NCBI GenBank assembly: GCA_964558665.1
Contig: CAZLFA010000016.1
Location: forward strand, 1-58,837
Direction: 5' to 3'
DNA length: 58,837 nucleotides
Source of the DNA: CAZLFA01 sp964558665
Lineage (GTDB): Bacteria > Desulfobacterota > Syntrophia > Syntrophales > PHBD01
Positions within the stretch are counted from its first letter, which is position 1; every line of letters starts with the position of its first letter. Positions 36,871 to 45,085 of this stretch are shown here, piece by piece. The notes beneath the pieces were generated by a model. That model was not told where the DNA came from and did not search any database. It saw only the letters and a program-made list of their open reading frames with translations. A program made the translations under genes and the position numbers.

Positions 36871-38169
36871 TTACTTCATGAAGCCGGGCAGCCACAGCGC
36901 AATCTGCGGAAACACGGTCAACAGCACCGTGGCGAGCAGCATGAGAAAGAAAAAGGGCAGGGCCGCCTTGGCAATTCGGAATATGTTGTCGTTGTTGAGA
37001 CCGCTGATGACGAAGAGATTGAAGCCCACCGGCGGCGTTATCTGGGCGAGCTCTATCATAAGCACAAGGTAGATGCCGAACCAGACGGTGTCGAACTTGG
37101 CCGCCTCGATCAGGGGCAGAACAAGCGGGGCCGTCATGACGATCATGGAAAAGCCGTCTATCAGGCATCCGAGAATCAGATAGAGGACTGTCAGTATGAC
37201 GATGAGCGTATAAGGAGAGAGCTCCATGCTGATGACGTATTGAGTCATGGCGCGTGTGATGCCCAGGAAACCGATCACGTTGGAAAGATAGGCCGCCCCC
37301 ATGACAATGAGCATGATCATGCAGCTTGTCTTGACTGAATTGATAAGGCTGACCTTGAACACCTCCCAGGAAAGGCTTCTGGTCACCAGTGCAAAGAAAA
37401 TGGCGCCGACTACACCTATAGCGCCCGCTTCCGTGGGCGTGGCCCATCCCAGATAGATGCTTCCCAGGACGGCAAGAATAAGAAATATTACCGGTGCAAC
37501 AGCCGGTATGGCCTGGAACCTGTCCTGCCATGTGTAACTGTCGCTTCCTGTGGGCGCCAGTTCTGGCTTCATCATGCACCTGATCAATATGTAGCCGCTG
37601 AAGAGAAATGCGATCATGAAGCCGGGTATGAAGCCGGCAATGAAAAGCTTGCCGATACTGACGTCGCCGATGATGCCGTAGACGAGCATGACCATGCTTG
37701 GTGGTATCATAAAGCCGAGCGTGCCCGCTCCGGCCAGGGAGCCCATCGAAAGATCGTAGTCATAGCCGCGCTTCTGCAGTTCCGGCACGGTGATCTTCCC
37801 TACCGTGGCCGTTGTCGCCGCTGAAGATCCGCTGACGGCGGCAAAGAAGGTGCAGGCGAGGACGTTGACGTGAAATAGCCGTCCCGGGATGGAGTTCATC
37901 CAGGGCGAAAGCCCCTTGAAAAGGTTTGCAGATATCTTGCTTCTGAACAGTATCTCACCCATCCAGATAAAGAACGGCAAAGCCATCATGGCCGAACCGC
38001 TGGTATTGTTCCATGCCACGTTCGCCAGAATGGAGCCGTAGGAAACGTCGCTGAAGAAAAAGAAGCCGCCGATGCCGACAATGAAAAGCGCGATGCCGAT
38101 CCAGACGGATCCTCCCATGAAAAGGATGAGCATGCCGAGAATAGCGGCTGAAACGTGACCTAATTCCAT
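36871..38169 (-). CDS. dctM: TRAP transporter large permease subunit
   Basis: A 432-aa, very hydrophobic protein with about 12 membrane segments, the usual length for DctM. Family motifs include SGSSAATTATVGKI, GTLGFMIPPS and TPTEAGAIG, plus the ITPPVGFNLFV segment. It forms the sodium-driven transport channel with the small permease. It ends the minus-strand pxpABC-dctPQM cluster, which suggests that the substrate is 5-oxoproline (pyroglutamate). Confidence 0.95.
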   Translation of the reverse strand: MELGHVSAAILGMLILFMGGSVWIGIALFIVGIGGFFFFSDVSYGSILANVAWNNTSGSAMMALPFFIWMGEILFRSKISANLFKGLSPWMNSIPGRLFHVNVLACTFFAAVSGSSAATTATVGKITVPELQKRGYDYDLSMGSLAGAGTLGFMIPPSMVMLVYGIIGDVSIGKLFIAGFIPGFMIAFLFSGYILIRCMMKPELAPTGSDSYTWQDRFQAIPAVAPVIFLILAVLGSIYLGWATPTEAGAIGVVGAIFFALVTRSLSWEVFKVSLINSVKTSCMIMLIVMGAAYLSNVIGFLGITRAMTQYVISMELSPYTLIVILTVLYLILGCLIDGFSMIVMTAPLVLPLIEAAKFDTVWFGIYLVLMIELAQITPPVGFNLFVISGLNNDNIFRIAKAALPFFFLMLLATVLLTVFPQIALWLPGFMK

Positions 38170-38198
38170 AAATATTTAACCGGATGGTGGTGCGCTTC

Positions 38199-38735
38199 CT
38201 AGCGCCCCAGTTCGTCGGTTTCCTCCATGATATGAATTCCCTCTGTGTCTCCTCGCAGCACGGCAACCGACTTCATGAACTCTGCGAAGAATTGCAAAGC
38301 CATGAGCAGAGAACCAAAGGGCATGAAAAATTGAGGGATGGCCAGAAACGTTTCCGATACATGCATCGATCTGGATTCGTTCTCGACCGAATCCCAGAAG
38401 AATTCATAGGTGAACCATGTCAGCGCTACACAGAAAACGATGCCGATCAGATAGCAGATCATATTGAATATTATATGCGGCCGTCCTTTAACAAAATGGG
38501 GCAGAATCATGATTCTGATGTGGCCGCGTTCTCTGAGGGTATAGGCGAGGCCGCAGAATGTCAGTGTGGCCATGAGATATCCGGAGTATTCATCGGTAAT
38601 ATAGAGTGTCTTATCCAGGCCGGAGCGCATGATTACCTCCCCCATGACCAGAATCAGTGCGGCGATCATCATGATGCCGGCCAGCCATCCGCTGATGCCG
38701 GATATCCCGTCGATGATTTTGATTATCCTTTTCAT
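38199..38735 (-). CDS. dctQ: TRAP transporter small permease subunit
   Basis: A 178-aa membrane protein with four predicted helices, normal for DctQ. The start at 38735 (MKRIIKII) is preferred because GAGGA lies 6 nt upstream; longer versions read through the hairpin after dctP. It partners DctM, whose gene starts 29 nt further on. The hairpin between dctP and this gene probably lowers its expression relative to the binding protein. Confidence 0.9.
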   Translation of the reverse strand: MKRIIKIIDGISGISGWLAGIMMIAALILVMGEVIMRSGLDKTLYITDEYSGYLMATLTFCGLAYTLRERGHIRIMILPHFVKGRPHIIFNMICYLIGIVFCVALTWFTYEFFWDSVENESRSMHVSETFLAIPQFFMPFGSLLMALQFFAEFMKSVAVLRGDTEGIHIMEETDELGR

Positions 38736-38749
38736 GCACATCCTCAAGG

Positions 38750-38793
38750 AAAAAGGGACACGGAAGCGGAGTAATCGTCTTCCGGGTCCCTTT
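38750..38793 (-). terminator. Intercistronic hairpin between dctP and dctQ
   Basis: AAAGGGAC and CGGAAG pair with CTTCCG and GTCCCTTT, with one mismatch between the two parts (14 bp in all), followed on the minus strand by five T. It lies after the dctP stop and before the dctQ ribosome binding site, so it can act as a partial terminator or an mRNA-protecting stem. Confidence 0.75.
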
Positions 38794-38816
38794 CGCAGCA
38801 AATATCGGTTTTACTG

Positions 38817-39809
38817 TTAGCGTTTAACCTTTTTCCTGAATTCCGAGTAGATCTTCTTCGCATCGGCCGGGGCGCTCTTCAGCCAGTTGGCGCGAATGCT
38901 TTCCGTTATCTTTTCCAGATCGGAAATAAGTTTCTTGGAAGGGGCGACTGTGGCAATGCCATTCTTGTTGCTGATGGCGACCATGTCCCTGTCCCATTTC
39001 TTGACGTTTTCCCACATGCCCTTTTCCATCTCCTTGCCGGCTTTTACCAGGGCATCCTGCTGTGCTTTGGGAAGTTTCTGGAAGGCTTTAAGATTGACGG
39101 TGACCATGTTGGTTGCAATCGTTATATTGAGAGGTTCGAAGTACTTGAGGACTTCCCAGAATTTCGCATCGACTGCCGTCGGCGAAGAAGTCATGACCGA
39201 ATCGATGACACCGGTCTGGAGAGACGTATAGACTTCGCTGAAAGGCAGGGCCAGGGGTGTTGCACCGACCGCTTCCATGACCAGTGCGCCGTTTTTGTCG
39301 TATGTTCGTGTTTTCAGTCCCTTCATCTCGGCAATGGTTGTTATCTTCTTTTTCGTCCAGAGACCTGCGCCAGGCCAGGGGGCGATATAAAGGATTTTCT
39401 GATTCCACTTCTGCGCTACCTTGTCAAAGTAAGGTCGCGATATGTTGAGCAGAGTGTGCAGTTCGTTGAAATCGCGTACGAGAAAGGGCAGAGTGACGAT
39501 CTGAAGGACTTTTTCATCGCCGGCGACGCCGCTGATGAGCATGTCGGAAACGGGAACCAGGCCGTCACGTACAACCTTGAGCAATTCCGGCCCCTTGTAT
39601 CCCAAGGCTCCGCCCGAATGCACGATGATGTCCAGTTCGCCTTTCGTAGCCGTTTTTACTTTCTTGGCGAACTCTTCAAGGCCTATGCTGTGCTGGTTCT
39701 TCGGCGGCCAGACTGAATTCGCGTTCCACGATGTCTTGGCGAATGCTGATGTTGTCACAAAAAACAAGAAAACGGATGATATCAATAACGCTTTAAAAAT
39801 TCTTTTCAT
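38817..39809 (-). CDS. dctP: TRAP transporter periplasmic substrate-binding protein
   Basis: A 330-aa protein with a clean signal peptide (MKRIFKALL, hydrophobic core, SAFA). The body matches the DctP family: GGALGYKGPELLKVVRDG, the GLKTRTYDKNGALVMEAVGATP segment holding the substrate-binding Arg, and QTGVIDSVMTS. It captures the ligand in the periplasm and hands it to DctQM. In Bordetella two DctP proteins bind pyroglutamate (established), and here the next genes upstream encode 5-oxoprolinase, so 5-oxoproline is the best guess. It has its own strong promoter and a GAGGAGGGGG ribosome binding site. Confidence 0.93.
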   Translation of the reverse strand: MKRIFKALLISSVFLFFVTTSAFAKTSWNANSVWPPKNQHSIGLEEFAKKVKTATKGELDIIVHSGGALGYKGPELLKVVRDGLVPVSDMLISGVAGDEKVLQIVTLPFLVRDFNELHTLLNISRPYFDKVAQKWNQKILYIAPWPGAGLWTKKKITTIAEMKGLKTRTYDKNGALVMEAVGATPLALPFSEVYTSLQTGVIDSVMTSSPTAVDAKFWEVLKYFEPLNITIATNMVTVNLKAFQKLPKAQQDALVKAGKEMEKGMWENVKKWDRDMVAISNKNGIATVAPSKKLISDLEKITESIRANWLKSAPADAKKIYSEFRKKVKR

Positions 39810-39848
39810 TTCGATTCCCCCTCCTCGAGTTTTATTGCAGGCCTTTAT

Positions 39849-39876
39849 ATTATAAGCGCCCGCTGTTCATAAACAA
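39849..39876 (-). promoter_or_regulatory. Internal promoter for dctPQM
   Basis: On the minus strand TTGTTT and a perfect TATAAT are separated by 16 bp, 40 nt before the dctP start. It lets the transporter be expressed apart from pxpABC. Confidence 0.6.
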
Positions 39877-39891
39877 ATTGCCTCTATAATT

Positions 39892-40830
39892 TCAGTCCGC
39901 TATAACCTTTGATAACTCATTCATTCTATGCCGCCAGAGACCCTCGGCCTCTTCTATGCTTATCATTTCAAAGATAACGTCGTCCGACGGCTTGAGGTGC
40001 GCAAGCCTGTCCTGATCAGCCTTGATGATCATTCCCAGTCGCGCGTATCCGCCGATTGTTCTTTCGTGGAGAGCTATTATTGGTTTGCCGTCTCCGGGAA
40101 TCTGGATGGTGCCGGGCATAACGCCTTCTGAAATGATGCTCTTGTCGGCGTTTTCCCTGAAAGTCAGGGGCTCGCCTTCAATCCTTATTCCCGTGCGATT
40201 TGAAGCGCCCGCAACGGTATATACAGTTTGCGACTTTTTTTCAACCATCTTTAATGAATCATCGGTAAAAAATGCCGATTCCGGCCCTGCAACTATTCTG
40301 AGCTTATGCGGCAGCGACATTCGGGGGATATGCTTTTCAGGTATCACGCGTGTTTCGGAGATAAAGGCATTATCTATGAACAATCTGTCCTTTGCGGCAA
40401 GGGCCCTGCCGCTGTAGCCTCCAAAACGGCATTCGAGGTTTGTCGTATGGCTTCCCATTACTCTATCGACATGCATGGCGCCGGAAAAACCTACATAATA
40501 GCGAAAACCTTCCTGTATTTCCCTGACGCGAAGGGTGCTGCCCTGCTTTGCCCTGAATGTTGCCCACGGCCTTACCGGCTCTTCGTCGAGAAAAGCGCTG
40601 ACCCTTGCACCTGTTATTGCACAGGTGATTTCCTCATCGAAACGCAGTGTTAATCTCCCGCCGATCACCTCCAGAACAGCCGCGTTCCTGTCGTTTCCTG
40701 TCAGACAGTTGAGTGATCTGAAGGCAAAACTGTCAAGAGCGGCGGATGTGGGCACGCCGATGGCGCGATAGCCGAATCTGCCGCCGTCTACAACAATGGT
40801 ATGCATTGCGGGGGTTATTACTTCGATCAT
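39892..40830 (-). CDS. pxpC: 5-oxoprolinase subunit C (biotin-dependent carboxyltransferase-fold)
   Basis: A 312-aa protein of the KipA / allophanate hydrolase subunit 2 fold. The N-terminal TIVVDGGRFGYRAIGVPTSAALDSFAFR, the CRFGGYSGRALAAKD stretch and the GGYARLGMII segment are family hallmarks. PxpABC hydrolyses 5-oxo-L-proline to glutamate with ATP; the B and C subunits form a complex. Its ATG overlaps the pxpB stop by 4 nt. Confidence 0.92.
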   Translation of the reverse strand: MIEVITPAMHTIVVDGGRFGYRAIGVPTSAALDSFAFRSLNCLTGNDRNAAVLEVIGGRLTLRFDEEITCAITGARVSAFLDEEPVRPWATFRAKQGSTLRVREIQEGFRYYVGFSGAMHVDRVMGSHTTNLECRFGGYSGRALAAKDRLFIDNAFISETRVIPEKHIPRMSLPHKLRIVAGPESAFFTDDSLKMVEKKSQTVYTVAGASNRTGIRIEGEPLTFRENADKSIISEGVMPGTIQIPGDGKPIIALHERTIGGYARLGMIIKADQDRLAHLKPSDDVIFEMISIEEAEGLWRHRMNELSKVIAD

Positions 40831-41480
40831 GCGGGAAAAAACCTCACGCTGTCTCCAATCTGCATCAGGCTGTACGGCTCCCTGCTGCTGGTGAAAAATT
40901 CAACGTCAGTCTGTCCGATAATGCGCCACCCTGCCGGTGATTCGAACGAATAGACCCCTGTCTGGAGTTGAGCCAGTCCAATCGAACCCTTGGGGACACG
41001 CACGCGCGGTGTTTCCAGCCGGGGCACGTTAAGCCTTTCGTCAAGTATGCCCAGGTAGGGAAAGCCGGGGATAAATCCTACAGTGAAGACTCGATAAAGG
41101 ACGGATGAGTGTATACCGATTACTTCTTCTTCTTTTAATCCGGTGAGCGAGCATACAAGCGGCATGTCCGGACCGCATTCTCCGCCGTAATGGACAGGTA
41201 TCTCGTGCGTAACGGGAGCGGGTATCTCAGCGCAGACGGCGTCATTTCCGGCATGCTGCAGCCTTTGCAGTATTTCATGATAAGCGGTTTCTTCGAGATC
41301 GAAATGAATAAGGCAGGATGTATAGGATGGTATGATGTCGATTATTTCTTTTATGTTTTGTGACTTAATAAAGTAATAATATCGCCTTACTTTTTCGTTT
41401 GTTTCGACGTCGATCGTGTTGCCGAACTGAATCCGTACGCCGTCCTCGCCGTAACGGCTGAATATCATACCGCTGCTCAT
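40827..41480 (-). CDS. pxpB: 5-oxoprolinase subunit B (KipI-like)
   Basis: A 217-aa protein of the KipI / allophanate hydrolase subunit 1 fold, normal length. Motifs include IPVHYGGECGPD, GFIPGFPYLG, LETPRVRVPKGSIGLAQLQTGVY and GGWRIIGQT-like (here AGWRIIGQTD). It forms the 5-oxoprolinase core with PxpC. The 85-nt gap from pxpA carries a deleted copy of repeat family B. Confidence 0.93.
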   Translation of the reverse strand: MSSGMIFSRYGEDGVRIQFGNTIDVETNEKVRRYYYFIKSQNIKEIIDIIPSYTSCLIHFDLEETAYHEILQRLQHAGNDAVCAEIPAPVTHEIPVHYGGECGPDMPLVCSLTGLKEEEVIGIHSSVLYRVFTVGFIPGFPYLGILDERLNVPRLETPRVRVPKGSIGLAQLQTGVYSFESPAGWRIIGQTDVEFFTSSREPYSLMQIGDSVRFFPA

Positions 41481-41528
41481 TTCAGATTGTGTTGTTGTCC
41501 CGGACAGTATTTGTGGTTAAACTTATCT

Positions 41529-41565
41529 GTTCCCGAATCGGAAAGGAGCCCTTCCCGGACGGAAA
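41529..41565 (+). repeat. Internally deleted repeat, family B
   Basis: Reading on the minus strand, GTTTCCGTCCGGGAAGGGC is followed directly by CTCCTTTCCGATTCGGGAAC: the left and right tips of family B with the whole interior lost. It abuts the pxpA stop codon. Confidence 0.65.
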
Positions 41566-42360
41566 CTACATGAACTCCGACAGGGATACAATGGTTATGT
41601 TCCTGCTTTTCAGCAAATCATGGATTGTCCTGGCAGCCTCGATGCTTTCCGGGTTGTCACCGTGAATGCAGAGAGTATCGATCTCCATGTCGATCCATTT
41701 TCCGTTCGCGCTCATTATGCCCTTGTGCATGACCATTTCTGCCGCTCTTTGAGCTATCGTACCGGGATCTTTTATTACCGCATCCTGGAGTTTTCTCGGC
41801 AGCAGCTCTCCGTCATCGGTGTATGCCCTGTCGGGAAAAGCCTCCAGCGCCAGTTTGATGCCCTTCTTGCGGCATCTCCTTTTCAGGTTTGCGGTTCGTT
41901 TCGTTCCCAGGGTGAGAAAGATCGTATCCCCGACAGCCCGCTTCAGAGAAGATGCCATGTTCACAAAAAGCTCCTCATCGTTGACCAGGTGATTGTAGAG
42001 AGCCCCGTGGAGTTTTATGTGCTGCAGAGGCAATCCGTTCATATCAAGGAATGCCCTAAGAGCGCCGACCTGGTAAATCACTTCATTTATCAGGGCATGG
42101 GGGCTCATGTCGATAAAGCGCCGCCCAAAACCTATAAGATCGCGATATCCGGGATGAGCCCCGGCCATGACGCGGTGCTTCCTGCACAGTACGACCGTGC
42201 TTTCCATTACATTCGGGTCTGAAGCATGAAAACCGCAGGCAATGTTGGCTGACGTGATATGGCGTATCACTTCTTCATCGCTGCCGATTCGGTACGCGCC
42301 GAAGGACTCACCCATGTCGCAATTTATGTCGATGAACGTTTTTGATTTTCCTGCTGGCAT
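41566..42360 (-). CDS. pxpA: 5-oxoprolinase subunit A (LamB/YcsF family)
   Basis: A 264-aa protein of normal length for LamB/YcsF. The N-terminal DINCDMGESFGAYRIG, ANIACGFHASDP, RVMAGAHPGYRDLIGFGRR and IKLHGALYNH segments are diagnostic and carry the metal-type and acid residues of this polysaccharide deacetylase-like fold. It works with PxpBC to open 5-oxoproline with ATP. It is the first gene of the cluster, with TTAGGA before the ATG and a TTGACA box (42390-42395) upstream. Confidence 0.94.
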   Translation of the reverse strand: MPAGKSKTFIDINCDMGESFGAYRIGSDEEVIRHITSANIACGFHASDPNVMESTVVLCRKHRVMAGAHPGYRDLIGFGRRFIDMSPHALINEVIYQVGALRAFLDMNGLPLQHIKLHGALYNHLVNDEELFVNMASSLKRAVGDTIFLTLGTKRTANLKRRCRKKGIKLALEAFPDRAYTDDGELLPRKLQDAVIKDPGTIAQRAAEMVMHKGIMSANGKWIDMEIDTLCIHGDNPESIEAARTIHDLLKSRNITIVSLSEFM

Positions 42361-42389
42361 AATCCTAATTTTTCACAGCATTTACATGG

Positions 42390-42395
42390 TGTCAA
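42390..42395 (-). promoter_or_regulatory. TTGACA -35 box upstream of pxpA
   Basis: A consensus TTGACA on the minus strand, 30 nt before the pxpA start; the -10 at the right distance is weak (AAAATT). It diverges from the panC promoter about 40 bp away. Confidence 0.4.
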
Positions 42396-42433
42396 GGAAT
42401 AATTGATTGGCGGGCGACCGCGCTTAATAAACC

Positions 42434-42462
42434 TTGACAATATGGATGCGATTTGCTAGATG
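42434..42462 (+). promoter_or_regulatory. Promoter for panC-panD
   Basis: TTGACA and TAGATG are separated by 17 bp with an extended -10 TGC just upstream. Transcription would start near 42469, giving a leader of about 110 nt before panC. Confidence 0.5.
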
Positions 42463-42501
42463 CTTCTCATCCGCTTGGATCCTTAATGGACTGGGACGGG
42501 G

Positions 42502-42563
42502 GATCAGCTGAAAATAGCTTGAATTGATCATAAGCCTCTCGTCTCCGGCGGGGGGCTTTTTTT
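42502..42563 (+). promoter_or_regulatory. Structured panC leader with intrinsic terminator, candidate attenuator
   Basis: A stem GATCA/TGATC (42502-42529) encloses GCT/AGC. It is followed by a terminator: AAGCCTC (42532-42538) pairs with GGGGCTT (42552-42558), then seven T, only 15 nt before the panC start. GCTT at 42517-42520 can pair instead with AAGC of the terminator stem, so the two folds compete. The pan motif RNA is known upstream of panB, panC and panD in some deltaproteobacteria; I cannot confirm that this is one. Confidence 0.5.
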
Positions 42564-42577
42564 ATTGGCAGGTGATC

Positions 42578-43435
42578 ATGAGAATCATTGAGACCACAAA
42601 GGAGATGCAGTCGTTTTCCGAGTCCTTGAGAGTTCAGGGAAAGAAGATAGCTTTTGTGCCGACGATGGGTTTTTTTCATGAAGGTCATCTGAATCTCATG
42701 CGAGAGGCAGGGAAGCGGGGAGATTGCGTGGTCATAAGCATCTATGTAAACCCCACGCAGTTCGGGCCCAATGAAGACTTCTCACGCTATCCCAGGGACT
42801 TTGAGCGCGACAGGCAGATGGCCGAGAGTGTCGGTGTCGATGTCATATTCTTTCCACCCGACCGGGAGATGTATCCGGACAACTATCAGACCTATGTTAA
42901 TGTAGAGAATGTAACTCAAAACCTCTGTGGATTGTCTCGTCCCGGCCACTTCCGCGGCGTCGCCACGGTCTGCGCCAAGCTTTTCAATATGGTGAAGCCG
43001 CATACGGCCGTGTTCGGCAAGAAGGACTTTCAGCAGCTTGTTGTGATCAAAAGGATGGTGCAGGACCTCAACATGGATCTCGAAATAGCCGGCATGCCCA
43101 CAACCCGTGAAGCTGACGGCCTGGCAATGAGTTCCAGGAATACCTACCTGACCGGGGATCAAAGGGAATCAGCGTTGAGTTTGAGCAGGTCTTTGAAGAT
43201 GGCCAAGGCGCTATACGAAAAGGGAGAGAGAGACGCCGGAAAGATAGTTGCTTCTGCGGTCAAATTTATTGAAACTCACCCTTATGCAAAAATCGACTAT
43301 GTTCAGATATGTGATACGACGACAATGAAGGATGTTGAACGCATCGAGACTGAATGTGTTATGGCTCTCGCCGTGAGAGTCGGTTCTACAAGGCTTATTG
43401 ACAACTATGTTTTCGGTGAGCCGTTTGATATATGA
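42578..43435 (+). CDS. panC: Pantothenate synthetase
   Basis: A 285-aa protein from the ATG at 42578 (AGGTG upstream); a longer start would run through the terminator hairpin. It joins pantoate and beta-alanine with ATP. Motifs: VPTMGFFHEGHLNLM (the HxGH nucleotide site), SIYVNPTQFGPNEDFSRYPR, the FGKKDFQQL stretch and MSSRNTYL. panD follows after 30 nt, so the unit makes beta-alanine and uses it at once. panB is not in the window. Confidence 0.97.
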   Translation: MRIIETTKEMQSFSESLRVQGKKIAFVPTMGFFHEGHLNLMREAGKRGDCVVISIYVNPTQFGPNEDFSRYPRDFERDRQMAESVGVDVIFFPPDREMYPDNYQTYVNVENVTQNLCGLSRPGHFRGVATVCAKLFNMVKPHTAVFGKKDFQQLVVIKRMVQDLNMDLEIAGMPTTREADGLAMSSRNTYLTGDQRESALSLSRSLKMAKALYEKGERDAGKIVASAVKFIETHPYAKIDYVQICDTTTMKDVERIETECVMALAVRVGSTRLIDNYVFGEPFDI

Positions 43436-43465
43436 CGAAGATTAATTTCAGGAGGATATAGGGTC

Positions 43466-43816
43466 GTGCAAAGATTCATGCTTAAATCAAAGCTCCACAG
43501 GGCGACTGTCACCGATGCCAACCTGCATTATGAGGGCAGCATAACAATTGATGAAAACCTCATGGAGGCAGCCGATATTCTTCCCTATGAAAAGGTTGCC
43601 ATATACAATGTGTCCAACGGTGAGAGATTCACGACTTATGCAATAAAGGGAAAGCGCGGCTCCGGAGTGATATGCCTCAATGGCGCCGCTGCCCGGAAGG
43701 CATCGAAAGATGACCTTATTATTATTGCTACTTATGTTATGCTGGACGACAGCGCAGTGAAGGGGTGGACACCCAGGTGTGTCTTCCTCGACAAAAAAAA
43801 TGCCATCAAATCCTGA
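43466..43816 (+). CDS. panD: Aspartate 1-decarboxylase proenzyme
   Basis: A 116-aa pyruvoyl enzyme making beta-alanine from aspartate. The GTG start fits the usual MQRFMLKSKLHRATVT opening and has AGGAGG upstream. Self-cleavage between Gly24 and Ser25 (HYEGSITID) gives the pyruvoyl group. The catalytic Lys9, Arg54-type loop (NGERFTTYAI) and GAAARK segment are present. It is the last gene before a perfect terminator. Confidence 0.97.
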   Translation: MQRFMLKSKLHRATVTDANLHYEGSITIDENLMEAADILPYEKVAIYNVSNGERFTTYAIKGKRGSGVICLNGAAARKASKDDLIIIATYVMLDDSAVKGWTPRCVFLDKKNAIKS

Positions 43817-43841
43817 TTCATCGTATGAATGTAAACTTTGC

Positions 43842-43873
43842 GAGGTGCGTATCTTTACGCACCTCTTTTTTTT
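43842..43873 (+). terminator. Rho-independent terminator of panCD
   Basis: GAGGTGCGTA pairs perfectly with TACGCACCTC over 10 bp with a TCTT loop, followed by eight T. It ends 10 nt before the next gene, which must therefore be transcribed from within or by read-through. Confidence 0.95.
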
Positions 43874-43883
43874 GTGAGCAGTT

Positions 43884-44543
43884 ATGAGACAGCTTGCCTT
43901 GCCATTGGAAATTGATGAAGGAACCGTCCTTCTTTATCTTGAAAAGGCCGCCAGGAAACCGGTCAGGCTGACTGTTACCGATAATGCCGCCTCTCTTATA
44001 TCGGTAAAGCCTGTCGAAGGTGGACTGGATGTGAGGTTGCACAGGATTTTTCTCCGGGCGGGGAAGGATGTACTGGATGAGATCGGACTGTTCGTCAAGC
44101 ACCGTGGGGGCAGGACGCCCGCCATCAGAGAGTTTATACGGGATTACCGGCATCGAATCCCTGAATCCAGGCCGAGAAGGCGGACTTTACGGCCGCAGGG
44201 GCAGTTCTTCGACCTGGAAGAGGTTTATCAAAAATTGAACAGGCAATATTTTGAGAACAGGGTCATGGCAGCCATCACCTGGGGAAAATCCGGAAAAAGG
44301 GGAGTTGTCAGGAGGACCCTGGGAAGTTACAGCAGTCAAACGAATACCATCAGCATCAATCCTGTTCTCGATCGAAGAGCCACGCCAAGGTACGTTATTG
44401 AACACGTTGTGCATCATGAGATGCTACATGCCGATCTGGGAATTGCGGCAAAGAACGGCAGAAGAAGCATTCATTCGAAGGAGTTCAGGGAGAGGGAAAA
44501 GCTGTTCAAGGACTATGACAAGGCCGCAGCCTGGTGCCGTTGA
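43884..44543 (+). CDS. SprT-like zinc metalloprotease-fold protein
   Basis: A 219-aa protein. The C-terminal half is SprT-like: FDLEEVYQKLNRQYF, then RRTLGSYSSQTNTISINPVLD and the zinc motif HEMLH (178-182), with a further His197 in IHSKEF as the likely third ligand. The N-terminal 90 residues are not recognised; they could bind DNA or act as an adaptor. Eukaryotic SPRTN cuts proteins crosslinked to DNA; bacterial members are poorly studied. It follows the panCD terminator with only a weak ribosome binding site, so its transcription is unclear. Confidence 0.82.
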   Translation: MRQLALPLEIDEGTVLLYLEKAARKPVRLTVTDNAASLISVKPVEGGLDVRLHRIFLRAGKDVLDEIGLFVKHRGGRTPAIREFIRDYRHRIPESRPRRRTLRPQGQFFDLEEVYQKLNRQYFENRVMAAITWGKSGKRGVVRRTLGSYSSQTNTISINPVLDRRATPRYVIEHVVHHEMLHADLGIAAKNGRRSIHSKEFREREKLFKDYDKAAAWCR

Positions 44544-44551
44544 ATGGTTCC

Positions 44552-44610
44552 GATTCTGAATCAGAGCGCTAGCTGTGTTGGCATCGTCGTCGAAGAAGGG
44601 CGGGTTTCAA
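44552..44610 (+). repeat. One-ended fragment of repeat family A
   Basis: GATTCTGAATCAGAGCGCTAGC through GTCGTCGAA to GGGCGGGTTT matches one end of the 50350-50507 element in inverted orientation. The other terminal repeat is missing. Confidence 0.75.
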
Positions 44611-44658
44611 AAGTATATGTCTGGAATGGAAAAGAGAGTTTTGCCAGGGGGAAATTAG

Positions 44659-45039
44659 TCAGGGATTATTTTGTTGAAGAAGATCTCTAATGGTTGCCAG
44701 CATCGCTTTTGAGCTGAAAGGTTTGGCGAAAGTCTTGTCTGCCCCGAGCTTTTCTGCCATATCCAGATATTCAGTGGGACCAATTCTGCCTCCTCCGGAC
44801 ATGGCAATTATTCTTACCTGGGGATAGTTCATGCGGAAGTCCATGATGGTGTCTATTCCCTCTTTTTCCGGCATGATGATGTCGGTAATCATGAGATCGG
44901 AAGGACTTTTTTCCTGAAGGTTCAGAGCCTCTTTCCCGTCCGACGCCTCTATAACCTCATAACCGGCTTTCTCCAGCATTTTCCTCAGCATCTCTCTCAG
45001 CTGGTCGTCGTCATCGACTACAAGGATTCTCATTCTCAT
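44659..45039 (-). CDS. Single-domain response regulator (CheY-like)
   Basis: A receiver domain of about 126 aa with no output domain. The acidic pocket (VVDDDD), phospho-acceptor Asp53 (MITDIIMP), the Ser of AMSGGG and Lys of AKPFS are in place. It could relay phosphate from a distant hybrid kinase such as those at 9419 or 34321. The start at 45039 is the best of two nearby ATGs; the ribosome binding site is poor. Confidence 0.9.
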   Translation of the reverse strand: MRMRILVVDDDDQLREMLRKMLEKAGYEVIEASDGKEALNLQEKSPSDLMITDIIMPEKEGIDTIMDFRMNYPQVRIIAMSGGGRIGPTEYLDMAEKLGADKTFAKPFSSKAMLATIRDLLQQNNP

Positions 45040-45085
45040 CGATTGGCCCAATTGGCAGAATATTAAAACAACAAGAATACTGAAA

